A stretch of 53,858 bases of DNA from Mesostigma viride (Eukaryota; Streptophyta; Mesostigmatophyceae; Mesostigmatales; Mesostigmataceae): positions 1,068,804 through 1,122,661 of the forward strand of contig RPFO01000389.1 of NCBI GenBank assembly GCA_009746045.1, in the 5' to 3' direction. A program made the position numbers and the translations under genes. Shown in pieces: positions 19,883 through 29,014 of the stretch (position 1 is the first letter of the stretch; each line of letters starts with the position of its first letter). Below the pieces are notes generated by a model. That model was not told where the DNA came from, made no database searches, and saw only the letters and a list, made by a program, of their open reading frames with translations.

Positions 19883-20465
19883 CAACCCTTTCTTCTTTTG
19901 GAGCTGGACCAGCTAGCTTGAAACAAGCCTAACCTTGCTTGTGCCCACTCAGCCTCAGACCACTTGGTCCCTTGGGGTTGATCAGACCTGCTAGGGCCCA
20001 GGGTCCTGCCTCCTTTTGGGTAACAACATATATGCCCTTGGTCCAGGCCAGGTGTACTGACCAGTGAATCAGAGGTCACCCCAGGTTATCCCCTGACCCC
20101 TTGGTCAGCTCCCAACCTTTCCTTGGGAACGTGGTGCTAGATTAAAGTCAAGGCACATTACCTAGTCCAATGGCTGGGATTAAAAGATGCCAAGAACGTA
20201 TTATTGTGAGTTCCTGATCTTTCACAGTTATCACAGGCGCCCGTTCTTATGGCGCCCGCCTTGGCCAAGCTTTCCCTCTTATGCTCAAAGAGACTTAGGT
20301 AGCACCCATGCAAATGCTGCCTTATTGGGGAGCCCATGTCTTCACTGGGTGTTAAGCCCAGGAATCACTCATGCCAGGCTGTGGCTCTGCTGGGGAATTG
20401 AACCCCACCCCAACCTCCAGGTTTATAGGTAACCTGGAACTTTGAACACGACAAACATTACAACC
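19883..20465. other. Unassigned stretch beside copia-like A
   Basis: No gene. A minus-strand GGGGTTCAATTCCCC near 20390-20410 resembles a tRNA T-arm, but no full tRNA fold is visible. It may include the end of A's 3' LTR. Confidence 0.3.
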
Positions 20466-20789
20466 ATGAGAACAACATGAGAATGACATGATTATGTTTT
20501 ATTCAAGCATTATATAAACCAGAATGTGGCTCCCTGGCAACCATGTGCCACATGGTCACACAACCAGGTTCTTTACTAGCAACAGGTTGGAAACAAGCAC
20601 TAGAAAACATATGTACAGCAACCTGTAAGAACCAGCATTCGGGTTGCCCTTGCATGGCCTAACTGTTTGAGGCCAAAGGCGTCGACTTAAGTCCTGGCGA
20701 CTCTTCTGAACCCCATGGGGAGGGCCAGGCATGATTCTCAGCTGGTAGGAGTGCATTCCACACCAACTCCTGTCCAGGAGGGTGTACCT

Positions 20790-20865
20790 AGTTATATACA
20801 TCGATTCCTGTGGAATCGACACTAAGCGCTTAGTATCGATTCCACAGGAATCGATGTATATAACT
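20790..20865. repeat. 76-bp palindrome, left
   Basis: Arms of 38 bp around 20827/20828; one mismatch (C at 20820). Identical to the right palindrome apart from that base. Confidence 0.95.
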
Positions 20866-20923
20866 AAAACTTTTGCTTGCGCCGGCAAGGCTAAGGCCGA
20901 TACTAGTCGGGTCATCGAGTTGG

Positions 20924-21018
20924 CTATTCGATTATCGAAGTTGCCTATTCGACCATCGAACTTTCCTATTCGACTATCGAATTTTCCTTATTCGATTGTC
21001 GAAATTTCCTATTCGACG
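20924..21018. repeat. Tandem TTCGA-YY-ATCGAA units
   Basis: About 4.5 units of 21-22 bp, each itself a small palindrome, inside the palindrome-ended element. Confidence 0.8.
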
Positions 21019-21371
21019 GGGGGTCAGAGGCCAGCGGCCTATCATACTCGGTGCCCAGCGAGCCACCGAACTAGGCCTAGTCGATTATAGCGAGACATCG
21101 CGTGGAAATTAGCCGATTTCGGGGACTTAGCCGATTTTCGGAGCGACGTCGAACAACACATATGATTAGCCGATTGAGCATACCATATCAGTCGAATAGC
21201 TAGCGCTGGTACACCGCCTAGTCAGCGGAGAGCACTCGCCTTATTCGATTAACACATTAGGCCGAACGATTAGCGTCCGCAACGTTATTCGCATTACTAG
21301 GCGTAAAATCCACCCCCGGAACGATCCTAGCGGGATTCGAACCCGGGATGCCGGCGTGTCGCAACAGTCTT

Positions 21372-21447
21372 AGTTATATACATCGATTCCTGTGGAATCG
21401 ATACTAAGCGCTTAGTATCGATTCCACAGGAATCGATGTATATAACT
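21372..21447. repeat. 76-bp perfect palindrome, right
   Basis: Arms of 38 bp around 21409/21410, no mismatch. Able to form a long cruciform or RNA hairpin. Confidence 0.95.
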
Positions 21448-21554
21448 TACCTAACCCTGAAGGACCGGCTGTCAACCAGTAAGCACCAGTCACCACTTGG
21501 TACTTTGGTCAAACAGCCCACTGGGGACACCCAAGCTGAAGCAAGGCCTGGTCT

Positions 21555-22810
21555 CTATGGCCGCCCGTGTAAGGGGTCCATGAGCCCACGGAGCAGGGGG
21601 TACTGCCGCTCCGCCTTCTCCTCCAGCTTGGTGAGGGCATCTGCAGGGTTGTCCACACCAGGCACATGTGCAATGTGAGCTAGGTAGGACATCTCCTTGA
21701 GCAGCAAGTAGTCAAGGTCCCTGCTCCTGGCCAGCTGCCTGTGCACACATTGCACCATGCCCATGCTATCAGTCCTCACCAGTGTGTGCAGCTGCAACCT
21801 ACAGGAAGCCACTTGACATAGCTGGTAGAAGAGCTCCCTCAAGTAAAGAGCAGTATGCAGCCCTTCACAGATTGCCCTGCACTCAGCAATATCACTGCTG
21901 GGTGTAACCCTGTTCTGCAACCGACTGTACCAGGTAACAAGTGAGGTGTGATCTTGCTCCAGGGTAACTAATGCTGCTGCCCTGCCCCTGACCTCTGTGA
22001 CCTTCCTATTATCCATAGAACTGTCCACATAGAGAACCATGTCAAGGGGCTTGTACAAGTCCACAGGACCCAGTATAAGAGGGGGAGACATCATGACAGC
22101 CTGCACCACACTCTGAGCACCCACCTCAACTAGCTGGGAATCAGTAAGTCGACTCAAGACCAGCAAGTCAGGGGCACATATACTTGCAAGCCATGCCAGC
22201 ATGCCCCTGATGGTAGCACACCTAGCCTGCGTGATGGGGTCCTGCAATGCATCTACAATCTGCTGTGGATAGTCCTTACCACCCTCCATCTTGTTGAACC
22301 ACGAGCCCTTGGCTTGGAACAACGTAGCCTGCATGCCACAGAAGACCATAGGCTCATTCTCCACCATGTGCTGTATCTTACCTAGCTCAAACCGCTTCTG
22401 GATCTTGGCCGAAACAGCCTCAACCCAGTCTGGTGGACCTATGAGATGCAGGTCATCACCATGCAGTGAGGCAAAGACAGGAAGGCCATTGTGGGACCCT
22501 TGGAACAAACAGGGATCCACTGGAGACACAGAAAACCCACAAGTATTCTTCAAGAATTTCTCTAGGCTCTTCCTCCAGATGATGGGACTGGACCTGAGAC
22601 CTTCCAACCCTTTTAGAATTCTCAGGTACCTGGCCTTTATCTCTGCTCTCCATACAGCAGGTACGTACAGTCACAAAGAAAGGAGGGATATATCTCCAAG
22701 TCTGCCTAGCCTGATCCTGGTCACCTTTAAGGAAAGCTCTCTTGAAATCAATCAGCACAGAGCTATATAGGGCACACCCCTAACCAGAAAAGACAGAAAT
22801 ATACACAGCA
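21555..22810 (-). pseudogene. Copia-like A copy 1: reverse transcriptase and RNase H, frameshifted
   Basis: A first frame holds the RT motif DFKRAFLKGD (about 22755-22725); the second frame (22607-21555) has GLRSSPIIWRK, the catalytic box LHGDD (normally YVDD), and a copia-type RNase H (DSSMDNRK, SDIAECRAI, RTDSMGMV, ending DNPADALTK). The frames differ because of a 4-base GTAC duplication at 22661-22668 that copy 2 lacks. The start of RT is across element C, in 29010-30123. Confidence 0.8.
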
Positions 22811-22815
22811 GAATC

Positions 22816-23244
22816 AGTTGAATGCCCTTCACCGCTGGCTAGCACGCCGGCGATGGAGACGGGATTTTTGTTGTTTGGGGAACCGATTGTGGGAGGCTGA
22901 GCCCGCAGCCGCCACTGATTGCTATTGAACCCTTGCTGCTGGCCAGGCCGCAAGGAGCTCAGCGGCGCGGCGCTAACCGATAAGGCATGCTCGAGCCTCT
23001 AACCCGAGACTACCGGTAGGCTACCCGATAGTGCATGCTCGAGCCTCTAACCCGAGACTACCGGCACTCAGCGGATCTGTGCTACCGAGGGCGACGGTTC
23101 TCTGACCGTCCCGGCGCGCACTGGCTTCCGTACCTTGCTTAGGCACCGACTAGCATCTAGACACCAATCTTTGATGCCCACCTGACTAGGCGCCCAGGCC
23201 GGCGACTACCGGCCAGCGGATAGATGCCACTCGGGAGCACAACT
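22816..23244 (-). repeat. 3' LTR of element C
   Basis: 429 bp, ends AGTTG/CAACT, containing a 32-bp tandem duplication (gcatgctcgagcctctaacc...). A purine-rich AAAAAGAAAGTATGGG lies next to it on the minus strand, as expected of a polypurine tract. Confidence 0.93.
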
Positions 23245-23581
23245 CCCATACTTTCTTTTTAAATAATTATCATAAATTATTTAAAGCGAGGGGCAATAGG
23301 GTAGCACTGACCCTACGTACGTTCAAGTAGAGAAACACGTAACGGCACACTGGCCGTCCCCAAATCCTAAACCCCAAGGAGGGTGCCCTACGCTGGGATC
23401 TGAGCACGCCAAAAACACCCGGGCTTTGCTCCCGGCCTCCTTTTCTACTTGGGTGCAACTGCACCACATGCATCATTATTAGGCACACTGGCCGCCTGTC
23501 AGGTCTAGGGAAATGTATTCACAGATGAAAGAAGCGCCCATTCCCATGCAAAAAGACGACAGGTCACACGGTAAAAAAAAC
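23245..23581. other. Untranslated 3' internal region of element C
   Basis: Between the RNase H stop and the 3' LTR on the minus strand; AT-rich near the LTR with the purine tract. No frame. Confidence 0.5.
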
Positions 23582-24790
23582 TCATGTCATCATGAGCTGC
23601 CGCAGCAGCTTGTACTGAGGCCCCGACAGCATCGCTGGCTTGGTCAAGGCATCGGCAATATTCTCGCTCTCAGGGATCCACCGCCGCTCATCCAACACCG
23701 TGGCGGACTCGGCCAACACAAGGTAATCTAGTTTGGTGGTGGAGGCGAGCGGGTTATTCAGAAACTCAATTATTGACTTGCTATCTGTGCACAGCCGCAT
23801 GCGGAGCGACAGCGCCACGCGGGCCTTATCCGCAATCCATTGCAAAAGATGCTGCACATAACACGCATGGTCGACAGCGGAAATGAACGCGCGACACTCC
23901 GCGCGATTGCTGTCTACCACTACCCGCTGATGGATGCGGCTATACCAGTCGACAATAGTGGGCTGCCCAGTGGGGCTATCAAGAAAAAAGATGGCCGCCT
24001 CCCGCGCGCGCAGCTGCGTGATGGTACGCGACTCCAGGTTCGCGTCAGAGTAAATGGTCATTGCCACCGGGCGGGTGATATCAACCCCCCACACGCGCAG
24101 GCCCGGTGACGCCAAGACTTGCGTCCGAAGATGCTGCGCTCCCATGCCCGCAAGCACGGCGTCGGGCGCACGCGCGTAGATGGACAGGTCGGGTCGCACC
24201 GTGCCCGCGAGCCACCCCAGCTGGCCGCGCAAGTGCGGTCCCGCGGACGCATCCAGCCGCTCAGGCAGCGATTGCGCGAGCTTGTCGGCGTATTCCTGCT
24301 TGGCCGCCATGTCAATGCACCAGCCAACCGGTGTGCGGTGCAAAGTGTAGGTTAGGCCACAGAAAGGGACGGGGGTGTCGGGGTCCAGCCACAACGTGCG
24401 GCTAGTGGGCAAAAGCTTGGCCACAGCGGTTATGAACTGCCGGACCCACGCCCGGGGTCCAATAAGCCGCCAGTCATCCCCATGCCATTGCATGAACGCG
24501 GGCTCGTGTGGGTTGGGTGTGTGGATGTGAAAGAGGTTGCTATCGATGCGGGAAAACACCGCCCCCATGCTAGCAAAGATGCGTTCAGCCGTCTTGCGAA
24601 AGATGATGGGGCTAGACTGCAGGCCCTCCACACCAAGGAGAAGCCGCAAGTACACACACCGCAGCTCCCCCTGCCACACCAAAGGGACCTTGACCACATA
24701 CACCGTGCCACGCCACACTTCCTCGGCCACTGCCGGGTCGCTATGGAGAAAGGCCCGCTGAAAATCTGAGCAGGCCATGGCATAGTCCAA
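23582..24790 (-). CDS. Element C reverse transcriptase and RNase H
   Basis: 402 residues. RT motifs DFQRAFLHSD, GLQSSPIIFRK and the catalytic WHGDD (YVDD in most copia elements) are followed by copia RNase H: YSDANLESR, SNRAECRAF, LCTDSKSI and ENIADALTK. The catalytic Asp pair is kept. It needs a -1 shift from the protease/RT frame to make a full RT; the LTRs are identical, so this break is either very recent, an assembly error at GGGG, or recoding. Confidence 0.85.
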   Translation of the reverse strand: MDYAMACSDFQRAFLHSDPAVAEEVWRGTVYVVKVPLVWQGELRCVYLRLLLGVEGLQSSPIIFRKTAERIFASMGAVFSRIDSNLFHIHTPNPHEPAFMQWHGDDWRLIGPRAWVRQFITAVAKLLPTSRTLWLDPDTPVPFCGLTYTLHRTPVGWCIDMAAKQEYADKLAQSLPERLDASAGPHLRGQLGWLAGTVRPDLSIYARAPDAVLAGMGAQHLRTQVLASPGLRVWGVDITRPVAMTIYSDANLESRTITQLRAREAAIFFLDSPTGQPTIVDWYSRIHQRVVVDSNRAECRAFISAVDHACYVQHLLQWIADKARVALSLRMRLCTDSKSIIEFLNNPLASTTKLDYLVLAESATVLDERRWIPESENIADALTKPAMLSGPQYKLLRQLMMT

Positions 24791-25668
24791 CCCCGATCCA
24801 ACAGCCCCAAGAACACCGATGTTAACACCCGGCTAGTGGTCTGCGACAGCCCGGGCGTAAACAATTCCTCCTCCGACAACTCAGACGAGCCCCTAAACTC
24901 CGTGACACAGGGCCGTACATGAAATGTGACAGGGTCAGTGGGGAGGACCTGCTTATACTTGAGCACAAACTTCAAGTTCAGCTTTACCGCCCCTTGCGGC
25001 ACCTCCATCAACTCCCCATACACCCCATACATCGCCCACTCCAGCTGCGCGCGCAAGAAAGCCGCGCGCCACTTATGGAACTTGACAGGGTCACGGCAGT
25101 CCTCCTTAAACTGCGGATAACTAACAGGAGATTTAGTGGCGATGCTCCAGGGAAAAATGCCAAGACTGCTGGGGTGACACTTCTGCGGCTGCGTGACATC
25201 GGCTACCAGCGGCTCTGCCGTATATTCCGCCCCGCGAATGGCCCCTACTGCAGTGGCATAATCCTCAGGGTGATTAATAGCCTCGGGGGGACCCCGGCCC
25301 GTGAGGGCTGCAAGCGCTACGTGATATTGGTACAAGCCTATGCTCCCCACCCCCTCGAGGGTCACCAAGCCGGCTGACACAGAAAACCCGGGGAGGGAAA
25401 CAAAAGGGTTACCTATGAGGGTGATCCCCTTGTAACCCTCTAGCACTTGCACAGGGACATCTACCCCTAGGATGGGCATGAGCACCTGCCCAGCCACCTT
25501 ATAGGCCCGCTGCCCGTCAAACCCCGCAACCTCCTTCCAACTACTGGGCAGCAAAGGGTAATAGGCCTCGGCCGCCGCCGGGCTCGTGATAGACACGCCT
25601 GCCATGGTATCTATGGCCGCAATATGCCTAGAGGGAACATCATGAGCTTCAGTCACAACGTGGGGCAC
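24430..25668 (-). CDS. Element C retropepsin-like protease and N-terminal reverse transcriptase
   Basis: Residues 15-110 are retropepsin-like: IDTMAGVSI with Asp20 where D[ST]GA is usual, then a VAGFDG turn and MPILGVDVPVQVLEGYKGITLIGNPFV, which matches the ILG flap and core strands of the fold. The RT N-terminus follows (about 160-280), with HVRPCVTEFRGSSELSEEELFTPG. The frame leaves the RT homology near 24800, where the next frame takes over at a GGGG run. The position of the protease between integrase and RT is not that of classical copia elements. Confidence 0.75.
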   Translation of the reverse strand: MPHVVTEAHDVPSRHIAAIDTMAGVSITSPAAAEAYYPLLPSSWKEVAGFDGQRAYKVAGQVLMPILGVDVPVQVLEGYKGITLIGNPFVSLPGFSVSAGLVTLEGVGSIGLYQYHVALAALTGRGPPEAINHPEDYATAVGAIRGAEYTAEPLVADVTQPQKCHPSSLGIFPWSIATKSPVSYPQFKEDCRDPVKFHKWRAAFLRAQLEWAMYGVYGELMEVPQGAVKLNLKFVLKYKQVLPTDPVTFHVRPCVTEFRGSSELSEEELFTPGLSQTTSRVLTSVFLGLLDRGWTMPWPAQIFSGPFSIATRQWPRKCGVARCMWSRSLWCGRGSCGVCTCGFSLVWRACSLAPSSFARRLNASLLAWGRCFPASIATSFTSTHPTHTSPRSCNGMGMTGGLLDPGRGSGSS

Positions 25669-27314
25669 TTATCTGGCATGACGCGGCTGACTTGTGCCGC
25701 ACCCCCCGCTGCCGCCGCCTTGAGCTTGTCCGCCTTGAGCAGCTGTCGGAGGACGTGGGCCAGCTGGGAGCCCACGCCCGCGCCTGACGATGTGTCCGGC
25801 GCCGCCACGGTGGGCGCTGCTGGGGTCGCGGGGAGGGGCTGAGGTAGCGCCCCCGCGTCGACCCCGGGGACTTGCTCCGGCGCGGCGCCTGCAGGGGGGT
25901 GGGCAACAAGCGCATCATGCACAGCCACCCCAAGTGGGGTGGGTAGGACAGGTTCCAGCCGGGCCCGCTTGGCCGGCCGGCTATCCACATCCCAACCGAG
26001 CTGGCGGCTGTGCTCCTTGGCCGCCTGGACCTGGGCATCGGACGCCTTGTACCGATACACCTTATCCCACGGGATGAGATAGTCCCTATGCTCCCAGTGC
26101 ACCTTCACCCGCCTATGCACCCAGTCCAAATCCACCACCATGCCTGGCCCTTGCATCTGCCCCCGCTTGCCAAAGGAATTCTCCTTGTGAAACAAGACCA
26201 ACTCCCCCAGCTCCCACTCCTGCGACAAGTCAGGCTGGGTGCGGTCTAACTGCCGCCTAACCTCAGCGGTGGTAGCGAGGTGGGCCTCCCAATGGTCTGC
26301 CACGTCCGGAGGGTAAATGCCCGACTGCAGCCCCCGCGCGGTAATAAGACCTAGTCCCTGGGGCAGCTTGAAAAGCACCTGGCTGTTGTACTTGTCCATG
26401 AGCAAGCGGCACCACAGCGCGCGTTGTGCATAAGGCTGCCCCGCGGGCTTGAATCCTAACCCGCTGGCCTGCTGCTTGGCTGCCATGCCCTTTACGCTGC
26501 TGATGTGCCTATCAATCAGCCCCAAGTTGCCATGGTCCTGCCGCCCAGCAATAACCACCATCTCACAGCCCTCCCGCCCCACAATGCAATCAAATTGTTG
26601 GTCCAACATGACCTCAGAAATGGGAAAGAAGTGAGACATGGCAATGCGCAGCCCCCGCCACAAGGACTCCTCTACCATGCTTGGCAGGGGCTCGATGGCT
26701 AGGAACTTGGTATAGCGATCCATCAAGACCAAATAATAGTCCCCCTCCTCCAAATGCATGACATCCCCCACTAACCTCCCCCGGTACGGGGAAGGAGTCT
26801 TAGCATGCCAGCGCCTACGCTTCTTCCTGACACTTGCGCATGCGTGGCACTCCTCTAACTCCGCCTGAGCGACCTTCAACCCCGGCGCCCCCATAAGCCG
26901 AGTCGCCCAGTCTAGCGTTTGCCCCGCCACATGACCCACCGCAAGGTGAATCTGGTGAGCAAGCATCCGCAATCCTATGGCCGTGGGGGTGGTGCCATCC
27001 CCTTCTATGCTAGGCACCTGCCCCGCCAAGCTCTCTGCATGTGCATTCCTGTCGGCAATGTGCTCTAGTGAGGCCTTACTGAGGCGGCGACCCAACTCCA
27101 CGTCTACGTGAGGGGCTACCTCGGCATCTGCCGGCACTATCTCACCTGAAGGGGTGAGCTCCGGAAGGGCGTGTTCAGGCTCTATTGCGACCACGCTGGG
27201 CACGCACTCCTGATCAGCTGCAGCACTTGCACTTCCATTCTGAACCACGGACGTGGGAACATTAGGACTACAAGGCACAGCATCCTCACGCCTAGCCGAC
27301 TCACCGCGACACAC
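25653..27314 (-). CDS. Element C integrase
   Basis: In the Gag frame beyond its TGA. HQIHLAVGH ... CHAC forms the HHCC zinc finger (about residues 120-160), followed by the catalytic core: GDVMHLEEGDYYLVLMD, MLDQQFDC, and LGLIDRHISSVK. By alignment with element D (GIIERAIRSIK), the third acidic residue is Asp268 instead of Glu. The C-terminal part resembles the GKGK-type integrase domain. No protease precedes it. The frame ends 16 bases into the protease frame, which is -1 to it; a C-CCC run there would allow a one-base slip. Confidence 0.8.
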   Translation of the reverse strand: MCRGESARREDAVPCSPNVPTSVVQNGSASAAADQECVPSVVAIEPEHALPELTPSGEIVPADAEVAPHVDVELGRRLSKASLEHIADRNAHAESLAGQVPSIEGDGTTPTAIGLRMLAHQIHLAVGHVAGQTLDWATRLMGAPGLKVAQAELEECHACASVRKKRRRWHAKTPSPYRGRLVGDVMHLEEGDYYLVLMDRYTKFLAIEPLPSMVEESLWRGLRIAMSHFFPISEVMLDQQFDCIVGREGCEMVVIAGRQDHGNLGLIDRHISSVKGMAAKQQASGLGFKPAGQPYAQRALWCRLLMDKYNSQVLFKLPQGLGLITARGLQSGIYPPDVADHWEAHLATTAEVRRQLDRTQPDLSQEWELGELVLFHKENSFGKRGQMQGPGMVVDLDWVHRRVKVHWEHRDYLIPWDKVYRYKASDAQVQAAKEHSRQLGWDVDSRPAKRARLEPVLPTPLGVAVHDALVAHPPAGAAPEQVPGVDAGALPQPLPATPAAPTVAAPDTSSGAGVGSQLAHVLRQLLKADKLKAAAAGGAAQVSRVMPDKCPTL

Positions 27315-27329
27315 ATCACCTCTATGACG

Positions 27330-28445
27330 TCACTTGGGCATGGCTGGCCGTGGGGCGCGGCATGTGTTGGGGTCGTGTCCAGGAAGCCGAACCGCCCAGC
27401 AGCGCCGGCACACTCGAGTCGCCTTGCCGAGGTCCAGCCGCAGCGTGCAGTTGGCCTCGGTGTGCCCCACGCCGGTGCACCGCTCGCAGACGACCTTCTC
27501 CTTGGGGACGCCACCCTGCTGCTGTTGCTGCCTGCCAGCGCCGCCCTCCTGTCGAGGCTGCTTGCCCTGACCGCCTCCCGGCCCGCGTTTGCTGGACGCG
27601 TTCTGGTTGTGCCGACCACCGCGAGCTCGGCGTTTGCCACCCAACATTCGCACCACGTTGTCGGCCACCGTCGTGGACAGCTGGGTAACAAGAGTGGTCA
27701 AGTCCGACAGAGAAGCTGCTGGCGGGGTCGAGGCAGGCACAGGGTTTACCTGAGCAACTGTCGGCAGCTTGTTGTTACGCCTGGGGCCGCCCCGGTCCTT
27801 GAACATCTCTCGGAGGTGCGCCATGGCTGCGTTGAACCGTTTCTGGTCGTCCGGGGTGCCCACTACCACGGAAGAAGCTAGCGCAATTTTCATGCCGAGA
27901 CCGGCCTTGACATTGGCACGGCTCTCTGGCGTCAGCCCCAGCGCATCCAGAACTGCGCTGAGTAAATATTCGCTACTCATGTGCTTCAAGACACCCTTGC
28001 TCCGGACCTGGGCCGCGAATCTGGCCATGTCCGAGCTGAGGTAATTCGGGTCAAGCGACAGGTTGCGCACCAGCGCCTGCCCCTCCTTTTCCTCGTCAGG
28101 AAAGCTTGAGGTGTCGAGCACCTCTTGCAGGGCCTTCACTGTGTCGGGCCAGGTCCACGCCTCTTTGCTGGCGTTGATAATGACCCCTCGCACGTCCGCA
28201 TTACCCGTAGCCTCGTTGCATACCTCTGACCGGCGCAGCTTGGTGAGGAAAACTGCGTCGGACAGTTCGTTGTAGTCCTGCCGGAGCTCGCCCAGGCTGT
28301 TAATAAACTCCTCCACGGCGGACGGCGTCAGAATTTCTGGCAGCTTACTTGGCAGCTCTTCTTTCTTGAAAACTTTCCGGGCAGTTGGTGCTGACTGCTG
28401 CCCCGGAGCTGTGCTGACCGAGCCCCCAGCTGGCTCAGTCGCCAC
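27330..28445 (-). CDS. Element C Gag with zinc knuckles
   Basis: 371 residues counted from a GTG at 28445; the frame is open back to a TGA near 28553 without any ATG, so initiation is unusual or a spliced leader exon supplies it. A helical capsid-like region is followed by basic Gly/Gln-rich sequence and two zinc-binding motifs, CERCTGVGHTEANC and CRRC-x7-H-x4-C. Ends at a TGA that is in the same frame as integrase, 16 bases before the integrase frame's first listed start. Gag would form the particle that packages element RNA. Confidence 0.75.
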   Translation of the reverse strand: MATEPAGGSVSTAPGQQSAPTARKVFKKEELPSKLPEILTPSAVEEFINSLGELRQDYNELSDAVFLTKLRRSEVCNEATGNADVRGVIINASKEAWTWPDTVKALQEVLDTSSFPDEEKEGQALVRNLSLDPNYLSSDMARFAAQVRSKGVLKHMSSEYLLSAVLDALGLTPESRANVKAGLGMKIALASSVVVGTPDDQKRFNAAMAHLREMFKDRGGPRRNNKLPTVAQVNPVPASTPPAASLSDLTTLVTQLSTTVADNVVRMLGGKRRARGGRHNQNASSKRGPGGGQGKQPRQEGGAGRQQQQQGGVPKEKVVCERCTGVGHTEANCTLRLDLGKATRVCRRCWAVRLPGHDPNTCRAPRPAMPK

Positions 28446-28580
28446 GGTGGCTGCGCCACTCCCATCCGCCGGAGTTGATGCTTGCGTTCCCTGGTCCTGG
28501 GTTGCAGCTGCGTTCGCTCCGCGCCACGCGCCATGAGCCCAGAAAAATGGTCAACGGTAATGTTGACTGTTGTGAATACA

Positions 28581-29009
28581 AGTTGAATGCCCTTCACCGC
28601 TGGCTAGCACGCCGGCGATGGAGACGGGATTTTTGTTGTTTGGGGAACCGATTGTGGGAGGCTGAGCCCGCAGCCGCCACTGATTGCTATTGAACCCTTG
28701 CTGCTGGCCAGGCCGCAAGGAGCTCAGCGGCGCGGCGCTAACCGATAAGGCATGCTCGAGCCTCTAACCCGAGACTACCGGTAGGCTACCCGATAGTGCA
28801 TGCTCGAGCCTCTAACCCGAGACTACCGGCACTCAGCGGATCTGTGCTACCGAGGGCGACGGTTCTCTGACCGTCCCGGCGCGCACTGGCTTCCGTACCT
28901 TGCTTAGGCACCGACTAGCATCTAGACACCAATCTTTGATGCCCACCTGACTAGGCGCCCAGGCCGGCGACTACCGGCCAGCGGATAGATGCCACTCGGG
29001 AGCACAACT
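28581..29009 (-). repeat. 5' LTR of element C
   Basis: Same length as, and by eye identical to, 22816-23244. I could not match a tRNA end in the adjacent internal sequence (minus strand tgtattcacaacagtcaac) as primer-binding site. Confidence 0.93.
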
Positions 29010-29014
29010 GAATC

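Larger units (their letters stand above)
20790..21447. mobile_element. 658-bp element with palindromic termini and 5-bp target duplication
   Basis: Each end is a 76-bp palindrome (20790-20865 with one mismatch; 21372-21447 perfect) that starts AGTTATATACATCGATTCC and centres on TAAGC/GCTTA. The flanks are TACCT at 20785-20789 and 21448-21452, and the uninterrupted sequence is present in copy 2 of element A (45508-45512, reverse strand), so both borders are certain. Inside are about four units of 21-22 bp (20924-21018, CTATTCGAYYATCGAA-like) and, next to the right palindrome on the minus strand, GGTTCGAATCC, a pol III B-box/T-arm sequence. No coding frame. I do not recognise the family. Confidence 0.85.
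22816..29009 (-). mobile_element. Copia-like LTR retrotransposon C, complete, 6194 bp
   Basis: Bounded by two 429-bp LTRs (22816-23244 and 28581-29009) that look identical, and by GAATC at 22811-22815 and 29010-29014. The same site without insertion is at 43477-43481 (reverse strand) in element A copy 2. Coding runs on the minus strand: gag (to 27330), integrase (27314-25653), protease + RT start (25668-24430), RT + RNase H (24790-23582). The LTR ends are AGTTG...CAACT rather than TG...CA. Identical LTRs mean a very recent insertion. Confidence 0.93.

Noticed and set aside
21300-21372. A tRNA gene on the minus strand next to the right palindrome
   Set aside because: The T-arm GGTTCGAATCCCG is good, but no matching acceptor, D-arm or anticodon arm can be folded.
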